A DNA stretch of 64,000 bases from Calliphora vicina (GCF_958450345.1 NW_027052606.1:186001-250000), one strand, 5' to 3'; shown: positions 21,600 to 33,295, numbered from the stretch's first letter. The notes: a model not told the origin generated them from the sequence alone. A program made the numbers and translations.

Positions 21600-22410
21600 G
21601 GCTGTATTTTAGGCTACAGGATTAATGTAGTGTAGTACAAGCTGAGATTTCAGCCATTAAAAGGGCGGTACACTGGTTGAAGTACTATAGGTTATTTGGT
21701 GTGAATATCCAAATCTGTACTGACAGTAATCCTGCTATAAAAACCCTCTCTGGTGTCTACTTAACATCCAGATTGTTATATGAATGCCAGGCAGCTCTTA
21801 ACGAGATGGCGAGACGTTCTAGCCATAAGTTATTCTGGGTGCCGCGTCACTCTAGTGTACTTGGCAATGCTATTGCTGATGAACTGGCCACAAAGGGCTC
21901 ACGTACATGAGATCGATCTTTTGATTGGTTTACCGCTTGTTTGATTCCGCCCAGCTCAGATGGTATAGACTGACAAATTGCACGATATCGAGGCTCACTT
22001 GGCCCCTTTTTGACCATTATAGGTCATTGTCCCTCACTGGGCTATCACGGGCTAGGCTGGGAGTTTTGATATCTGTTCTTACTGGGCAAGGCTGTACACT
22101 CCATACAACGACTTTAGTAAAAGTTGTCATGATGAAGACGAGAAGCAAACGGTTGTGCACCACCTCTGTCTTTAGCCTGCTCTAGGAGCTCGGACTTCGA
22201 TAGCAGGTACTCCTTTTTTGAACAGCCTAGTGGATATATCCACTTTGGACGTTAGGAAGATGGATTCGTGTATTCGTGCGTCAGGTTGGTTCTGCACTGA
22301 TCCCATTTCCGACATGTGAAAGAGCTGAGCATGATCCTTAGGGTATGTCAAAGGGACCAATTCATGGACCCAAGTGAGCTGGTTAATACTGGCTACCTTC
22401 ATAACCTAAC
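21600..22410 (+). pseudogene. Non-LTR retrotransposon ORF2 C-terminal part (RNase H domain), broken
   Basis: From about 21636 one frame gives VQAEISAIKRAVHWLKYY, then QICTDSNPAIKTL, SRLLYECQAALNEMA, FWVPRHSS and NAIADELATKGS (to 21907). This is an RNase H domain of non-LTR type with the expected Glu (QAE), Asp (TDS) and C-terminal Asp (ADEL) kept; the first Asp-containing strand is degraded. Downstream, in shifted frames, are LRWYRLTNCTISRLTWP, LTGQGCTLHT and a Cys/His tail with TVVHHLC (about 22150), FLNSLVDIS and SGWFCTDP (about 22290). These resemble the segment after RNase H in I- and Loa-like elements. It ends near the AT-poor ATAACCTAACCTAACCC tail. The RT domain is absent. Frames at 21187, 21421 and 22172 are shadows or fragments. 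Confidence 0.8.
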
Positions 22411-22559
22411 CTAACCCACTTGCTTCAGCAGATCTTCAAGTAAGCTTTAATTTTCGGGCCTTTAATATAAGTTACTATGTAGACATTCAAGACATTAGGC
22501 TGCAAATATCTTTACAGGTCTTCGACTGAAGATCTTTTAATATCCCTTGTTAAGTGGGC

Positions 22560-22660
22560 CTCCCACAGCTCTCTAACAGAAGCAACTTACAAGGCAGAAG
22601 CTTCCAATGACATGCCGTGTATAATTGTAACGATTTTGAAATACGGCTGGCTGTAAAATA
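22560..22660. repeat. Family E second edge
   Basis: CTCTAACAGAAGCAACTTAC, then GCTTCCAATGACATGCCG, is shared with 63730-63775. The 22420-22560 interval also has weak similarity to 63600-63720. Confidence 0.6.
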
Positions 22661-23742
22661 AGGCCTTTAGGGAGGCCCCTTTACTGCATAGTTACACATT
22701 TGTATTAAAGAAACAATTGGCAAATGTCTTAAATTACATGAACTGCAAAATATGAGATATAAAAATTCAAACACATATTTACCAACACTCGCAAATATTT
22801 ACACTATTTATACATAAATACTGAGAAAATATAAATTGATTAAGTAAGAAAAATCGAAATGCAACCTTTTTACATTTTATTATTAACTTAAATTTATTAT
22901 TTTAGATTTTCTTACTTCCTTTACTTTAACTTGACTTGACTTAAGACTTGAGAAAACACAAAAACACATAGTTGTAGAGATTATAATGCTAAAATTATTT
23001 TTCTTACTTTTTTCAGTTTTACGCCATAAATTTGTAGAATTTTTGGAAAATGCGAATATTTACAAAAATCTTATTTTGTTTGCGAGTGAGATTTATAGCC
23101 TTAAAGGCAAATTTAATTGCAAGCACACGTAGCAAGTGAGAACCTTGCAAACTTTGAATTTCTTGTTCTGTGTTGTTTGGATTTAAGTTGGAGTTTATGC
23201 TTATTTTGTTTGCGTTGCCAGGACAGGGCGCAATAGAAAATAACTCACTTCGTTGGCATAAACAAACTTGGCCAAGTTGTGTGTATTTTTCTGCTTGTTA
23301 TTGGGAAAATTATACGTTTTGTACACGCACACATACTAAGAGGACTTTAAGGTTTAAATTTTAAAGTAAAATTGTTAGGATAAAACATAGATTCCTCTTT
23401 AAAATTGTATGAGTTGGTTGGCAGAAAATTTGAGATTGGTGTTAGAAAACTAGCTGTAAATATGTTAGACAGCTTTAAAATAGTGCAGAATCTTAAATAT
23501 TTTCAATGTAAACCATGAAGTAAACAGTTTACACTTGTCACAACATTGATGCCCATTTACACATTTAAGTATTGTTGTTGTTATTGTAAATTATTGCATA
23601 TACACTTCATATTAATAATCTAATTTGAAATGTGTATAATATTGTTTGTATTTAACATATTCATTTAATTCGAGGTTTATAAACTTTTCCATTAATACAA
23701 GTGTAATGATAGGAATTATAGATTATTTCTATTAGCTTTGTT
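22661..23742. other. Spacer, no gene seen
   Basis: About 1.1 kb without recognised repeat families. The 64-codon frame at 23170 has no supporting features. Confidence 0.5.
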
Positions 23743-24024
23743 TGTCGGTCAAGCCCTACCATATAATACCCTACACTAAGTAAATGAGAAAAATCATTTT
23801 TCTTTTAAAATTTCAATAATTTATTTTCATGAATGATTTTCAGTACATTATATGGGAGCTATGACTAATTATGGACCAATCGCCATTAAATTAGGTCATG
23901 TTATTTATATCTATATGAAAGTTATTCGTGTTGAATTGTATGTGTATACAAACATTTTTAAGAGATTTTTGCTCGTTAAAGTGATTTCCGGAAGCGGGTC
24001 TTATATGGGAGCTATGACTAATTA
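23743..24024 (-). mobile_element. Family A copy, first part (split)
   Basis: It begins at TGTCGGTCAAGCCCTACC, then ACCCTACACTAAGTAAATG, one complete module and the start of a second, stopping at GGAGCTATGACTAATTA where an element is inserted. The copy resumes at 25651. Confidence 0.9.
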
Positions 24025-25647
24025 CACCGTACGACACTGATGATATACATCTGAAACAATAAGTTAAATGGAGAAAAACTGCGTTTGCAGTTTTTCATTT
24101 CGTGATCCTGTTTCCTTTTAAAAGGACTTCAAATTTTCAGAGAAGTACATTTTTAAAAAAATGTTTTAAAATACTTCTGATCATCCTACTATGTCAAATT
24201 TGGTGTCAAATGATCAAGAAGAGTTGTAGAATATAGCTGTGACTAATTATGGACCAATCGTCACAAAATTTGGTGGGATGATTTGTGAATATATGAAACA
24301 TATTTGTGTTGAATTTTTTTTGGATACTGACATATTTCAGAGATTTATGTATATTAATGACATTTTCGAGAATGTTGCTTATATGGGAGCTATGGAATAT
24401 TGTTGACCGATCGTCACGAAATTTGGTCGTGAGAGTTCGGCATACATAAAACTTAATTGTGCTAAATTTGGTTTGAATATGTTTATAATTAAGATATTTA
24501 TGAGAGCTTAACTATTTTCAAATAGGCCAATTGTATGGGGGCTAGGATAAATAATGGGCTGATTCCAACCAATAGCCTTTGTCCTTGGGGCAATATAAAG
24601 GTTTGTGCCAAATTTTGTCGAATTATCTTTAAACCTGCGACCTGTAGTTTGATTACAACGTTTATATGGATGGGCGGACAGAAGGACAGACGGACGGACA
24701 TCGCTAAGTCGACTCAGAAATTGATCCTGAGCAGATTGGTATACTTTAAGGTGTTGGGAAAATATTTCTGTATGCTACAAACAACAGCCCTAACCCATTA
24801 TACCTCCCCCACTATGGTGGTGTAGTTTATAAACATGCACTTTTCTTATGGTGTTTTCTTTTCTTACACAAAATGTTGCCTATATATTTTGTACCATTTA
24901 TTAAATGTTACCCATACCCTCATAATGTGTTGCATTTTTAATGATCACAATAGAACAAAAATCATTACCATTTATACAATTTTCTTTTATGTAGGTTCTA
25001 AATATTATAAAACTATACTTTTTGCTTACATAAAAAGTGGTGCATTTCTAACTATTTGATTAAATTGAGGGTGAAACATGTAGCATATATTCAGGGTTTT
25101 ACGAAAACATTATTAGAAAAGAACACGACCAAACTACATTTTTTCAGAAAAGAACACAATGAAGGGTAAAAGGCAGAAAAAAATGCATCATTTATGCCAG
25201 AAAAGAAAACACCATTAATAAAACTTTTTTGTATACTAATAATTTTTTTTTTATATTTTAGTTTGACCCTTATATATATAAAGGATGAAATTTTGACATT
25301 TAGTATAGAATATTTGGGTCTTTAACGCACTATTTTTTTAAAAGGAATTTATTGGCAATCTTAAAGGATATTAAAGGATAAACATTTTAAAGGACATTAA
25401 ATAAAGATAATACAAAATATTTTACAACTCTTCTTGTTCTTTTGACATACAATTTGTCATTGTTGGAATAGCAGGAGTATTTTTAAATATTTTTTGAAGA
25501 ATGTAATTCTTTGAAGTCCTTAAAAAAGTACACAGGATCACGAAATGGAAAACTGAAAATACAGTTTTTCTCCATTAACTTTATAGTTTCAGAAGTATAT
25601 CATCCGGTTCGTGTCTAACGAATTTTTTCTCTATTTGACGGACGGTG
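24025..25647. mobile_element. 1.6-kb TIR element with TTA duplication, inserted in family A
   Basis: The ends are CACCGT (24025) and ACGGTG (25647). TTA at 24022-24024 and 25648-25650 flanks them, and the two halves of family A join perfectly without the element (GACTAATTA + TGGAC). The long inverted arms are homologous but indel-rich: left GATGATATACATCTGAAAC, AATGGAGAAAAACTG and TTTCGTGATCCTGT; right arm, reverse-complemented, GATGATATACTTCTGAAAC, AATGGAGAAAAACTG and TTTCGTGATCCTGT. The left arm is cut at about 24233 by a second family A copy. No transposase frame was seen. A PIF/Harbinger-like origin is inferred only from the TTA target. Confidence 0.85.
24234..24826 (-). mobile_element. 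Family A copy, A2 subfamily, nested in the TIR element
   Basis: It starts inside a module (GCTGTGACTAATTATGGACC) and carries the A2 blocks AATAATGGGCTGATTCCAAC, GACAGACGGACGGACATCGC and CTGAGCAGATTGGTATACTT. It ends at TACCTCCCCCACTATGGTGG plus TGTAG. Frames at 24498 and 24535 are repeat shadows. Confidence 0.9.
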
Positions 25648-25650
25648 TTA

Positions 25651-26327
25651 TGGACAGATCAGCATAAAATTAGGTCATGTTATTTATGACTATACGGAAG
25701 TTATTTTCGTTGAATTTTATGTGTATACCAACATTTTTAAGAGATTTATGCTCGTTAGTGTGATTTTCGGAAGCGGGCCTTATATGGGAGCTATGACTAA
25801 TTATGGACCGATCAGCATAAAATTAGGTCATGTTATTTATGTCTATATGAAAATTATTTGAGGTAAACTTTATGTGTATACAAACATTTTTAAGAGATTT
25901 TTGCTCGTTAAAGTGATTTTTGGAAGCGGGCCTTATATGTGAGCTATGACTAATGATGAACCGATCATCATACAATTAGGTGAAATGATTTCCGTATATG
26001 TATATAAAACTTATCTGTAGAGAAATTTGTGTATATACCTATATGAATTGAACATTTATTACGGATATATTTCGGCCCTAACGAAATTTTATCGAAATAA
26101 ATATATTCAAAATTGCGACATGTACTTTGCATACAAGGTTTACATGGACAGCAAGTCAGACGAACGGACGGACGGATGGACAGCCATCGTTTAGTCGACC
26201 CAGAAAGTGATTCTGAGTCGATCAGTATAGTTTATGTAGGGTGTTTTAGACTAATATTATTGGGCGTTACATAAAACTTCTGCACAAACCCATAATACCC
26301 TCCCCGCTAGGGTGATGTAGGGTATAA
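25651..26327 (-). mobile_element. Family A copy, second part
   Basis: It continues from 24024. It holds two more modules (25745-25900, 25905-26035), so this copy has at least three in all, then the block GGACGGACGGATGGACAGCC and the end CCCTCCCCGCTAGGGTGATG plus TAGGGTATAATT. Confidence 0.9.
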
Positions 26328-26666
26328 TTAGTGGAGTCTACCATTAAAATTTCTAAATGCTATACACAGAACGACAAACACATATACCATGCTTGTTAGG
26401 GGTATAAAATCTTTTCAAATAGGAAATTTCATAAAGGCGATACTACGTTTGATTAAAATTATTTAATATGCAAATAGGTTTGAGTTTTGCTAATTATTGA
26501 ATACATACATACATACATATATTCTCGCTTATATCAAAAATTCATCAAATCCCCCAGTTGGTATTTTTTGTAGCGTAAATATGTTCGTTTAAATTAAATA
26601 CTGTGAATTTAAAAAATTGCTTAATAAATATATTTAAAATTTCTATGAATTTTGTTATACATAAAT
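26328..26666. other. Spacer with (ATAC)n microsatellite
   Basis: 26502-26521 is a short ATAC/ATACAT run. Otherwise unremarkable. Confidence 0.5.
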
Positions 26667-27257
26667 CGCACTCGTTCAACAATACTGTATTAACTCAAAA
26701 TTTTAAAATGTTCAATAGAGGGCAAAAACTGTTTGTGATTACATTTTAAAAGAATTTGAAATTCCGAATACATCATATTAAGGAAATTCCATTTGAGAAT
26801 ATATTTACATTGTTTTTCTTTAAAAATTTTTCAATTATTGCAAAATAAATCTATTTTTTGAGTTAATACCATTTTTCTGAAACTTCTCGATATTTTTTTT
26901 TTGTATTATTTTATCAACAAAACAGTATCAACTCAAAATACAACCAAATTTAAATAAAACAATTTGATTATTTTTAACTTGAATAAAGGCTCAATTAAAA
27001 ATAATAAATTTTTTTATGAAAATATACCATGTATTTCTATTTAAATGTTTGTATTAACTCAAAATAATACCTTTTTTTTGATACAAGGTAGTTACTATTT
27101 ATCACGAAAATGGTCTCAAATGTGGTTTTCGAGATGAAAGAGTAATCGGAATACGTTGAAATTTTTACAGTAGTAGTATTGATGTTGTTAGTTGTTTTCT
27201 TGCAAAATGTGAATTTTTAAAAATTTTGAGTTAATACAGTATTGTTGAACGAGTGCG
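26667..27257. mobile_element. 591-bp TIR element, family I
   Basis: Left CGCACTCGTTCAACAATACT plus GTATTAACTCAAAATTTT is an almost exact inverse of the right end (GAGTTAATACAGTATTGTTG plus AACGAGTGCG), a TIR of about 38 bp. AAAT lies on both sides and may be the duplication. A 5'-truncated second copy is at 30779-31146. The interior repeats a TTGAGTTAATAC-like motif. No coding frame. Confidence 0.85.
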
Positions 27258-28649
27258 AAATGTTTTCCATTCGTTTTTCATTTTAATTTTTTCTATAATT
27301 TTTCGTTCTTTTTTAGCAAATTGCACACGTTCGTAAGTTTATTGGGGGAAAAAAGATGAAAAAGGAATGAACAGAAATAAAATAAAAACGTTTAACTAAA
27401 ATTTGCTGTTACTGAGAACATTTTTGCACTATGAAGCATGAAATTGGAAATTGCGTTTTATTTATTGTAAATTGTATAAAATATAAAAATTGAAAATAAT
27501 GTTTGTGGAAATGGATTGGTATTTGAGCAATTTGGAAATTTGCAAAAAAAAAAACAGCAGCAAATAAAATACATATACAAAATCGTTGAAAAGAGCAAGA
27601 AAGCAAATGTATTTGGTATCGAGGAAAATGTATTGTAAATTACATACAAGTGTGGAATGTTTAAATGGAACTCAATTGATTGTAATATTTTTGGTTTGGG
27701 CTATTAAATAATATCAAAGGAAAAATGGTTAACTGCAAGTGGTAAACAATATTTGGAAGCAAACTTATAAATATTCATATATATTGTGTTTTATTTAATT
27801 TATTTTCCACAAATCATTTATAAATAAAACAATCTACAACATCCTAAATAATCCTAATTGAACCTGCTTAGCATGTAATTCCATAAAACCGCAATTACAT
27901 GAGTGAGCTAGATTTTATTTTAAATATTGTATAATACTTACTTGTGGTATTTATATGTATAAAACATAAAAACTTTGATTAATGATTCTATATTTATTGT
28001 AACACTCAAAGTAAAAAGAAAAAAAAAACTGTAATAATATCAACAACGTTGCTGTGTAAAGGATTGAGGAAATACTTTTTAATATTTTTTATACATTGTG
28101 TTGAAAATAAATGCAACATTAAGGAAATACATCATGCTTTTTTTTGTATACCAATGACAGAAGCAAGCAACGACAATAAGTATGAAGAACTGCAACAAAC
28201 AAATGTATACAAATATCGTCCTTGAGTTTTGCATACAAATTGTAAGAAAATAAATGACAGCACACTGTTGACAAGAAAATAAAAGAACTGAAAAGTAAAG
28301 TAAACATTATAGAAAATGATTTAAAGAAAAAAAAACAAACTGTACACAACCGCATCATAAAAAATAAACTTTAAGATAAATGGTCGTCAAATGCAATCAA
28401 AGAATGCATGTTGTAGTTTTATGCAAAAAAAAAAAACAGTCATTATGTCCTGATGAAATTTTAGTATTAAATACTACTTTTTAGTGGTGTACATTTGTAA
28501 TATCCCAGCAGATCTAGGAGACAGTCCCGAACAAGTGATTTTACCCATCATTTAGGGTGACAACTAGTTACATAACTAGCTACATGACTAGTTATTTTAC
28601 CTCTTGCATGTCCTAAACAGGGTATCGATTTTTTTCACGAAAAATCGTA
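27258..28649. other. AT-rich spacer with a 12-bp tandem motif at its end
   Basis: No gene was recognised; frames at 27409, 27458 and 28119 are low-complexity Phe/Ile/Cys translations of A-rich sequence. 28570-28605 holds three diverged 12-bp units (AACTAGTTACAT, AACTAGCTACAT, GACTAGTTATTT) that recur in looser form at 29000-29048. Confidence 0.5.
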
Positions 28650-28885
28650 TAGCAGAAATGCATTCTACGGAAAATTCTAAGAATGTTTCCTTAAGAAACC
28701 ATAGGTCTAAAATCAAATACTATCTTGCGAATTTCGTCTTTTATCCAATGATATTTCAGTATATATATTCCTTTTAATAGTTTTTTTATTGGATAAAAGA
28801 CGAAATGCGCAAGGTAGTATTTGATTTTAGACCTATGGTTTCTTGAGGAGACATTCTTAGAATTTTCCGTAGATTGCGTTTCTGC
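28650..28885. repeat. Long hairpin, about 100-bp arms
   Basis: The left arm from GCAGAAATGCATTCTACGG (28654) through AAATCAAATACTATCTTGCG to TTTCGTCTTTTATCCAAT (about 28750) is the inverse of the right arm from ATTGGATAAAAGACGAAA (28789) to TTCCGTAGATTGCGTTTCTG (about 28884). There are only a handful of mismatches, and the loop is about 40 bases. A 73-codon minus frame lies across it and is not called. It may be a foldback element or, if transcribed, a hairpin-RNA source. Confidence 0.85.
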
Positions 28886-29529
28886 ACGCTTTTTTACTTT
28901 TTGATTGTCCATACAAATCGAGCCAGCCTAGTATAACAGCTGGTCCAAAGTAATAAACGCATTTTATTCACATACTGGTTAAATAGCCTCAGTTGCCTTA
29001 CTAGCTACCTAACTGGTAAATTGATCAGCTACATAATTAGTTGTTTTAGTATGTACGGGTGCTAATTGATCTCAAATAGTCTTCTTAAATGACATATCAT
29101 AGACAGTCCAATAAACGATTGCTTGTAAATAAACCTTCCTTCGACAACTCTCCAATAGATTGCATCTGGTGGGTTAAATAACTGCTTTTTTAAGTGCAGA
29201 ACAAAATAAACGTTTAAAGCGGCCTCACTATAGGTTAATAAGAGACACTAAAGTGACTATTGACTTCATGCTATGTTACATGGGATATCAATAGACTTAA
29301 GCAAAAATAAAAATAAACTGTATAAGAATTATATCAGCACAATTTGTATAAAACCAGTTTGTACGAATTACTTACAAAACGTTTAATGTGACTACACTCT
29401 AGATTACTTAGAGACACTTAAGTGTCAATTGTCTTCACGCTAGATTACCTGTGATGTATATAGTAGCCAGTAGTTTACTCTCTGTACTACAAAGACCACA
29501 TATCTGCCAAATAACCAAAATATATTTTT
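28886..29529. other. Spacer with direct repeats
   Basis: GAGACACTAAAGTGACTATT plus GACTTCATGCTA (29245-29276) recurs diverged at 29410-29441 (GAGACACTTAAGTGTCAATT plus GTCTTCACGCTA), about 165 bases apart. No gene seen. Confidence 0.45.
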
Positions 29530-30082
29530 AAAACGATGTGCGTCCGTCCGTCTGTCCATGTAAAACTTGTGCGCAAAGTACAGGTCGCAATTTTGAAGAT
29601 ATTTCGATAACATTTGGTACATAACATGTTTTTTACGCCCCAGGAAGAAGCCTATTGAACCTGGCTGAAATCGGTCAATTATTTCACCTAGCACCCATAT
29701 AAATGATCTCCTGACTTTATCGGACATAAATGTTTAATTTATATACATATGTAGGTGTATCTGCACAAATTTCACTCCAAATAAGTTTTATATATACGAA
29801 ATATCATATCACTAAATTTTATTATGAACGGTCCATAATTAGTCATAGCTTCCATATAAGACCCGCTTCCGAAAATCACATTAATGTGTATAAATCTCCC
29901 AAAAATGTTGGTATACACATAAACTTCAACATAAATAATTTTCATATAGACATAAATAACCCAACCTAATTTCATGGTGATCGGTCCATAATTGGTCATA
30001 GCTCCCACAAGGGCTATTTCCGAAAATCACTCACAATTACAAAATGCTGAAATTTCAAAAGAAAAATGTTTTTGCTTATTTA
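29530..30082 (+). mobile_element. Family A copy, 5'-truncated
   Basis: It starts at AAAACGATGTGCGTCCGTCC, has two modules, and reaches TTTTTGCTTATTTA, where the next element is inserted. The expected CTTAGTGTAGGG continuation is weakly visible at 31248-31258 (CTTTGTGTAG). Frames at 29440, 29730 and 29772 are repeat shadows. Confidence 0.85.
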
Positions 30083-30380
30083 AGCTGGGTTTCCGCATAC
30101 ACCGTAATCGGCGCCGATAACCAAAACTGAAACTGAAAAACATTGGTGTTCGTCAACGTCTCGTTTCTGAATTGTTTTCGTTTCAGTTGGATGCGTTGCG
30201 GTATAAAACAGGAACGAAATTATTTTTTTTTTTTTTGGATGTCGCACATTAAATAGAATTTTATAATTTTTGACAAAATCTATTATTTTTTCCTCTTCCA
30301 ATAAATAAAATTTATTTTTTTTATTCATTTTGATTTTCTTTAAATTTGAAATAAAAAAATAATTAAAACAATTTCGTTCC

Positions 30381-30727
30381 TACACAGAAAGACCTATTTC
30401 TTAAACCGTTTCAATTCAAATATGTATCACATATTGAACTGGTTCCAATTATTTCATAATTGAATCAAGTATACATGTGCTCAAAGACAAAATTTTCTGA
30501 TATTTTTTATTGATTTTTGAGTTTTGAATTTGATAATTTTGACAACTGGATATACAATTTTCGTTATTGGTTGAACTTTAAATACAAAAATTATTGAATA
30601 GATAATTTTTGTAATTGAAAACACATTTTTGTTATTTTTTGTGTTTTCAATTACGAAAATTGTTTATTCAATAATTTTTGTATTTAAAGTTCAACCAGTA
30701 ACGAAAATTGTATATCCAGTTGTCTTT
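30381..30727. mobile_element. Family H long-palindrome element, one end lost
   Basis: It starts TACACAGAAAGACC and shares with 13422-13838 ACCGTTTCAATTCAAATATG, AAGTATACATGTGCTCAAAG and the palindrome. The palindrome runs from about 30538 to 30724 with arms of about 90 bases (GTATTTAAAGTTCAACCAGT on the right). The terminal right part is replaced by family B sequence. Confidence 0.85.
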
Positions 30728-30730
30728 AGT

Positions 30731-30778
30731 GAAGGGTATATAAGATTCGGCACAGCTGAATATAGCTCTCTTACTTGT
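30731..30778 (+). mobile_element. Family B 3' end fragment
   Basis: GAAGGGTATATAAGATTCGG plus CACAGCTGAATATAGCTCTC and TTACTTGT is the subterminal repeat, hairpin and terminus of family B, with no interior attached. Confidence 0.85.
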
Positions 30779-31146
30779 TTGAGTTACTACCATTTTTCTG
30801 GAACTTCTCTATATTTTTTTGTATTATTTTATCAACAAAACAGTATCAACTCAAAATACAACCAAATTTAAATAAAACAATTTGATTATTTTTAACTTCA
30901 ATAAAGGATCAATTTAAAATAATAAATTTTTTATGGAAATATACGAAGTATTTCTATTTAAATTTTTGTATTAACTCAAAATAATACTTTTTTGTTGATA
31001 CAAGGTAGTCACTAATTATCACGAAAATGGTCTCAAATGTGGTTTTCGAGATGAAGGAGTAATCGGAATACGTTGAAATTTTTACAGTAGATAGATATTG
31101 AATTTTTAAAAATTTTGAGTTAATACAGTATTGCTGAACGAGTGCG
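30779..31146. mobile_element. Family I element, truncated
   Basis: It matches 26868-27257 closely (TTTGTATTATTTTATCAACA, CAGTATCAACTCAAAATACA, AACGAGTGCG) and keeps only the right terminal repeat. The left part is cut at the family B fragment. Confidence 0.85.
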
Positions 31147-31247
31147 ATATGATAAATGTTTGAATTGAAATATAAATATAAATAAATATAAATGTATGGA
31201 ATTTCTTTTTCGGTGCCGATTACTGTATATGCGGAAACGTAGCTTTA

Positions 31248-31693
31248 CTTTGTGTAGTTGTTTTCGATATGGTAATAACGGAAATCATTTATAAATATTT
31301 TAAAGCGTTTTTAGTAAGAATAATACAACTGCGGAGATGAGTGGCCTTGACCGGAATTAAAAAAAAAATACAAGATATATTTACAATCGTATCAAGTATA
31401 TTATATATTCGACATAACATAACTTGTTTGCTTTACCTTTACAAAACGCAAAAATCAGATTAATGTAATCATTCACTGTATTCAAACAAAATAAGGAATT
31501 TGCAATTAGTTATAATATTTCCGACTATCTGGTGTTTTAACATGAATTTATGTTAACTAATTATCCTGACTTATACTTACGCAAAGGATAATTAAAAATA
31601 CGATAGCAAAATATTCGCATAATAAAAAGAACGTACTTACATAATAAAATAAATAAAAATACAAATTGTTCATACTTGACATTTAAGATTTTT
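31248..31693. other. AT-rich spacer, no gene seen
   Basis: Apart from the possible ten-base remnant of family A at its start, nothing was recognised. Confidence 0.45.
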
Positions 31694-32117
31694 GTACCCT
31701 ACACCACCATAGTGGGAAGAGGGCATTATGCGTTTGTGCTGATATTTATAATGCTCAAAAATATTAGTCTAGCACCCAACTTAAATTATACCGAACGACT
31801 TTGAATCACTTTCTGAGTCGATTAAACCTTGTGTGCAAAGTATATATCGCAATTTTGATGATACTTCGATTAAGTTTGGTACATGCAACGACAAAGCCTA
31901 CTGAAATAATCTGATCGGTCCATTTTTTCACTTACCCATACACAAATGTCCTGCAAAAATATGGTTTTATCGGCCATAAATGTTTAATTTATATATGAAG
32001 GTATCTACACAAATATCGCTTTAAATAAGTTTTTTATATAAGGCAGTTGTTTTAAAGCATTGACTCAGTGTAGGTTATTATATGGTCGGACTTGACCGAC
32101 AATACTTTCTTACTTGT
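31694..32117 (+). mobile_element. Family A copy, internally deleted
   Basis: It has GTACCCTACACCACCATAGT, no (GTCY)n block (CGATTAAACC joins directly to TTGTGTGCAAAG), no complete module, and the end TATATGGTCGGACTTGACCG plus CTTTCTTACTTGT. Confidence 0.9.
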
Positions 32118-32529
32118 TCTATATTGTTGCTATTAAGGGACCAAAATGCATTCAAGAAAAAAAAATATCTACAGTTTTGTTCGTAAGATACATAAAAATA
32201 AAATAAAAAACTAACATATTTGTGAAACAAAAAAACTTGCATCATAATTTTTTTTTTAAAATAACAAAGTGCTTATAATTTTACAAGGCAGCCCTTTGAT
32301 CGACAAGACATAAACATGGCAAAAGTAACAAGGAAAAATTACAGACAACAAGGAAAAGATATTGTTTAAGGAAAGTATTTTAAAAATAAGTCAATTTTAA
32401 ACGGGTATTATTCGTATGATATTTTTAACTCACTTAATTAAGTCGATATATGCACATACATATCGTTAACTTAATATAGAATAGGGACTTTCTCATGTTT
32501 TTTGAAGTCGAAATTTGGTTTTATAAAAA
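32118..32529. other. AT-rich spacer, no gene seen
   Basis: Nothing recognised. Confidence 0.45.
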
Positions 32530-32660
32530 ACAAGTAAGACAGCTATATTCGGCTGTGCCGAATCTTATATACCCTTCACCAAATTATTGTTTAAAATAAA
32601 ATTTTTAAATATTATTAGGTAAACTAAATAAATTTTTTTTTCAAAATTGTTTTTCATTTT
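32530..32660 (-). mobile_element. Family B copy, first part (split three ways)
   Basis: ACAAGTAAGACAGCTATATT, the hairpin ATTCGGCTGTGCCGAAT and TATACCCTTCACCAAATTAT give the complete 3' terminus. The copy is interrupted at 32661 by family A and at 33462 by a piggyBac-like element. Confidence 0.9.
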
Positions 32661-33295
32661 TATACCCTACACCACCATAGTGGGGAGGGTATTATGCGTT
32701 TGTGCAGATGTTTGTAACGCCCAAAAATATTAGTCTAACACCCACCTTAAAGTATACCGATCGACTTAGAATCACTTTCTGAGTGATTCTAAGTCGAGCC
32801 AGCCGTCTGGCTGGCTGTCCATATAAACCTTGTGCGCAGAGTACAGGTCGCAATTTTGAAGATATTTCGATAAAATTTGGTACATATAATTTTTTCGGCC
32901 CAAGGACGAAGCCTATTGAAACTGGCTGAAATCGGTGCATTATTTCACCTAGCCTCCATACAAATGTCCTCTCGAAATTGGACTTTATCGGTCATAAATG
33001 TTTAATTTATATATGTATCTACACAAATTTCGCTCCAAATAAGTTTTATATATACAAAATTCATGTCACCAGATTTTGTTACGATCGGTCCATAATTACT
33101 CATAGCTCCCATATACACCCGCTTCCGAAAATCACTTTAAAGTGCTAAAATCACTTAAAAATTTTGGTATATACACAAAATTCAACATAAATAACTTTAG
33201 ACATAAATCACACGACCTAATTTTATGGTGATCGTTCCATACTTGGTGTAGGGTATTATATGGTCGGGCTTGACCGACCATACTTTCTTACTTGT
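32661..33295 (+). mobile_element. Family A element nested in family B
   Basis: Intact ends: TATACCCTACACCACC and CTTTCTTACTTGT. In place of (GTCC)n it has a duplicated GAATCACTTTCTGAGTGATT segment and GTCTGGCTGGC. It lies in a T tract, without a clear duplication, as expected for Helitron-like insertion. The 82-codon minus frame is a shadow. Confidence 0.9.

Larger units (their letters stand above)
30083..31244. mobile_element. 1.16-kb TIR element, family J, with three nested repeats
   Basis: Left AGCTGGGTTTCCGCATACAC plus CGTAATCGGCGCCGA pairs with the right end, whose reverse complement is AGCTACGTTTCCGCATATAC plus AGTAATCGGCACCGA. TTA at 30080-30082 and 31245-31247 is the likely duplication, falling in the ATTTAC of the A copy. 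Inside are the H element (30381), a family B end (30731) and a family I piece (30779). No transposase was recognised. Confidence 0.8.

Noticed and set aside
22140..22402. 76-codon minus-strand ORF at 22172-22402
   Set aside because: It is antisense to the non-LTR retrotransposon tail, whose plus-strand frames carry the recognisable motifs.
28119..28358. Possible signal-peptide protein on the minus strand (FF-rich N-terminus)
   Set aside because: The hydrophobic start is a translation of A-rich repeats; the rest lacks conserved features.
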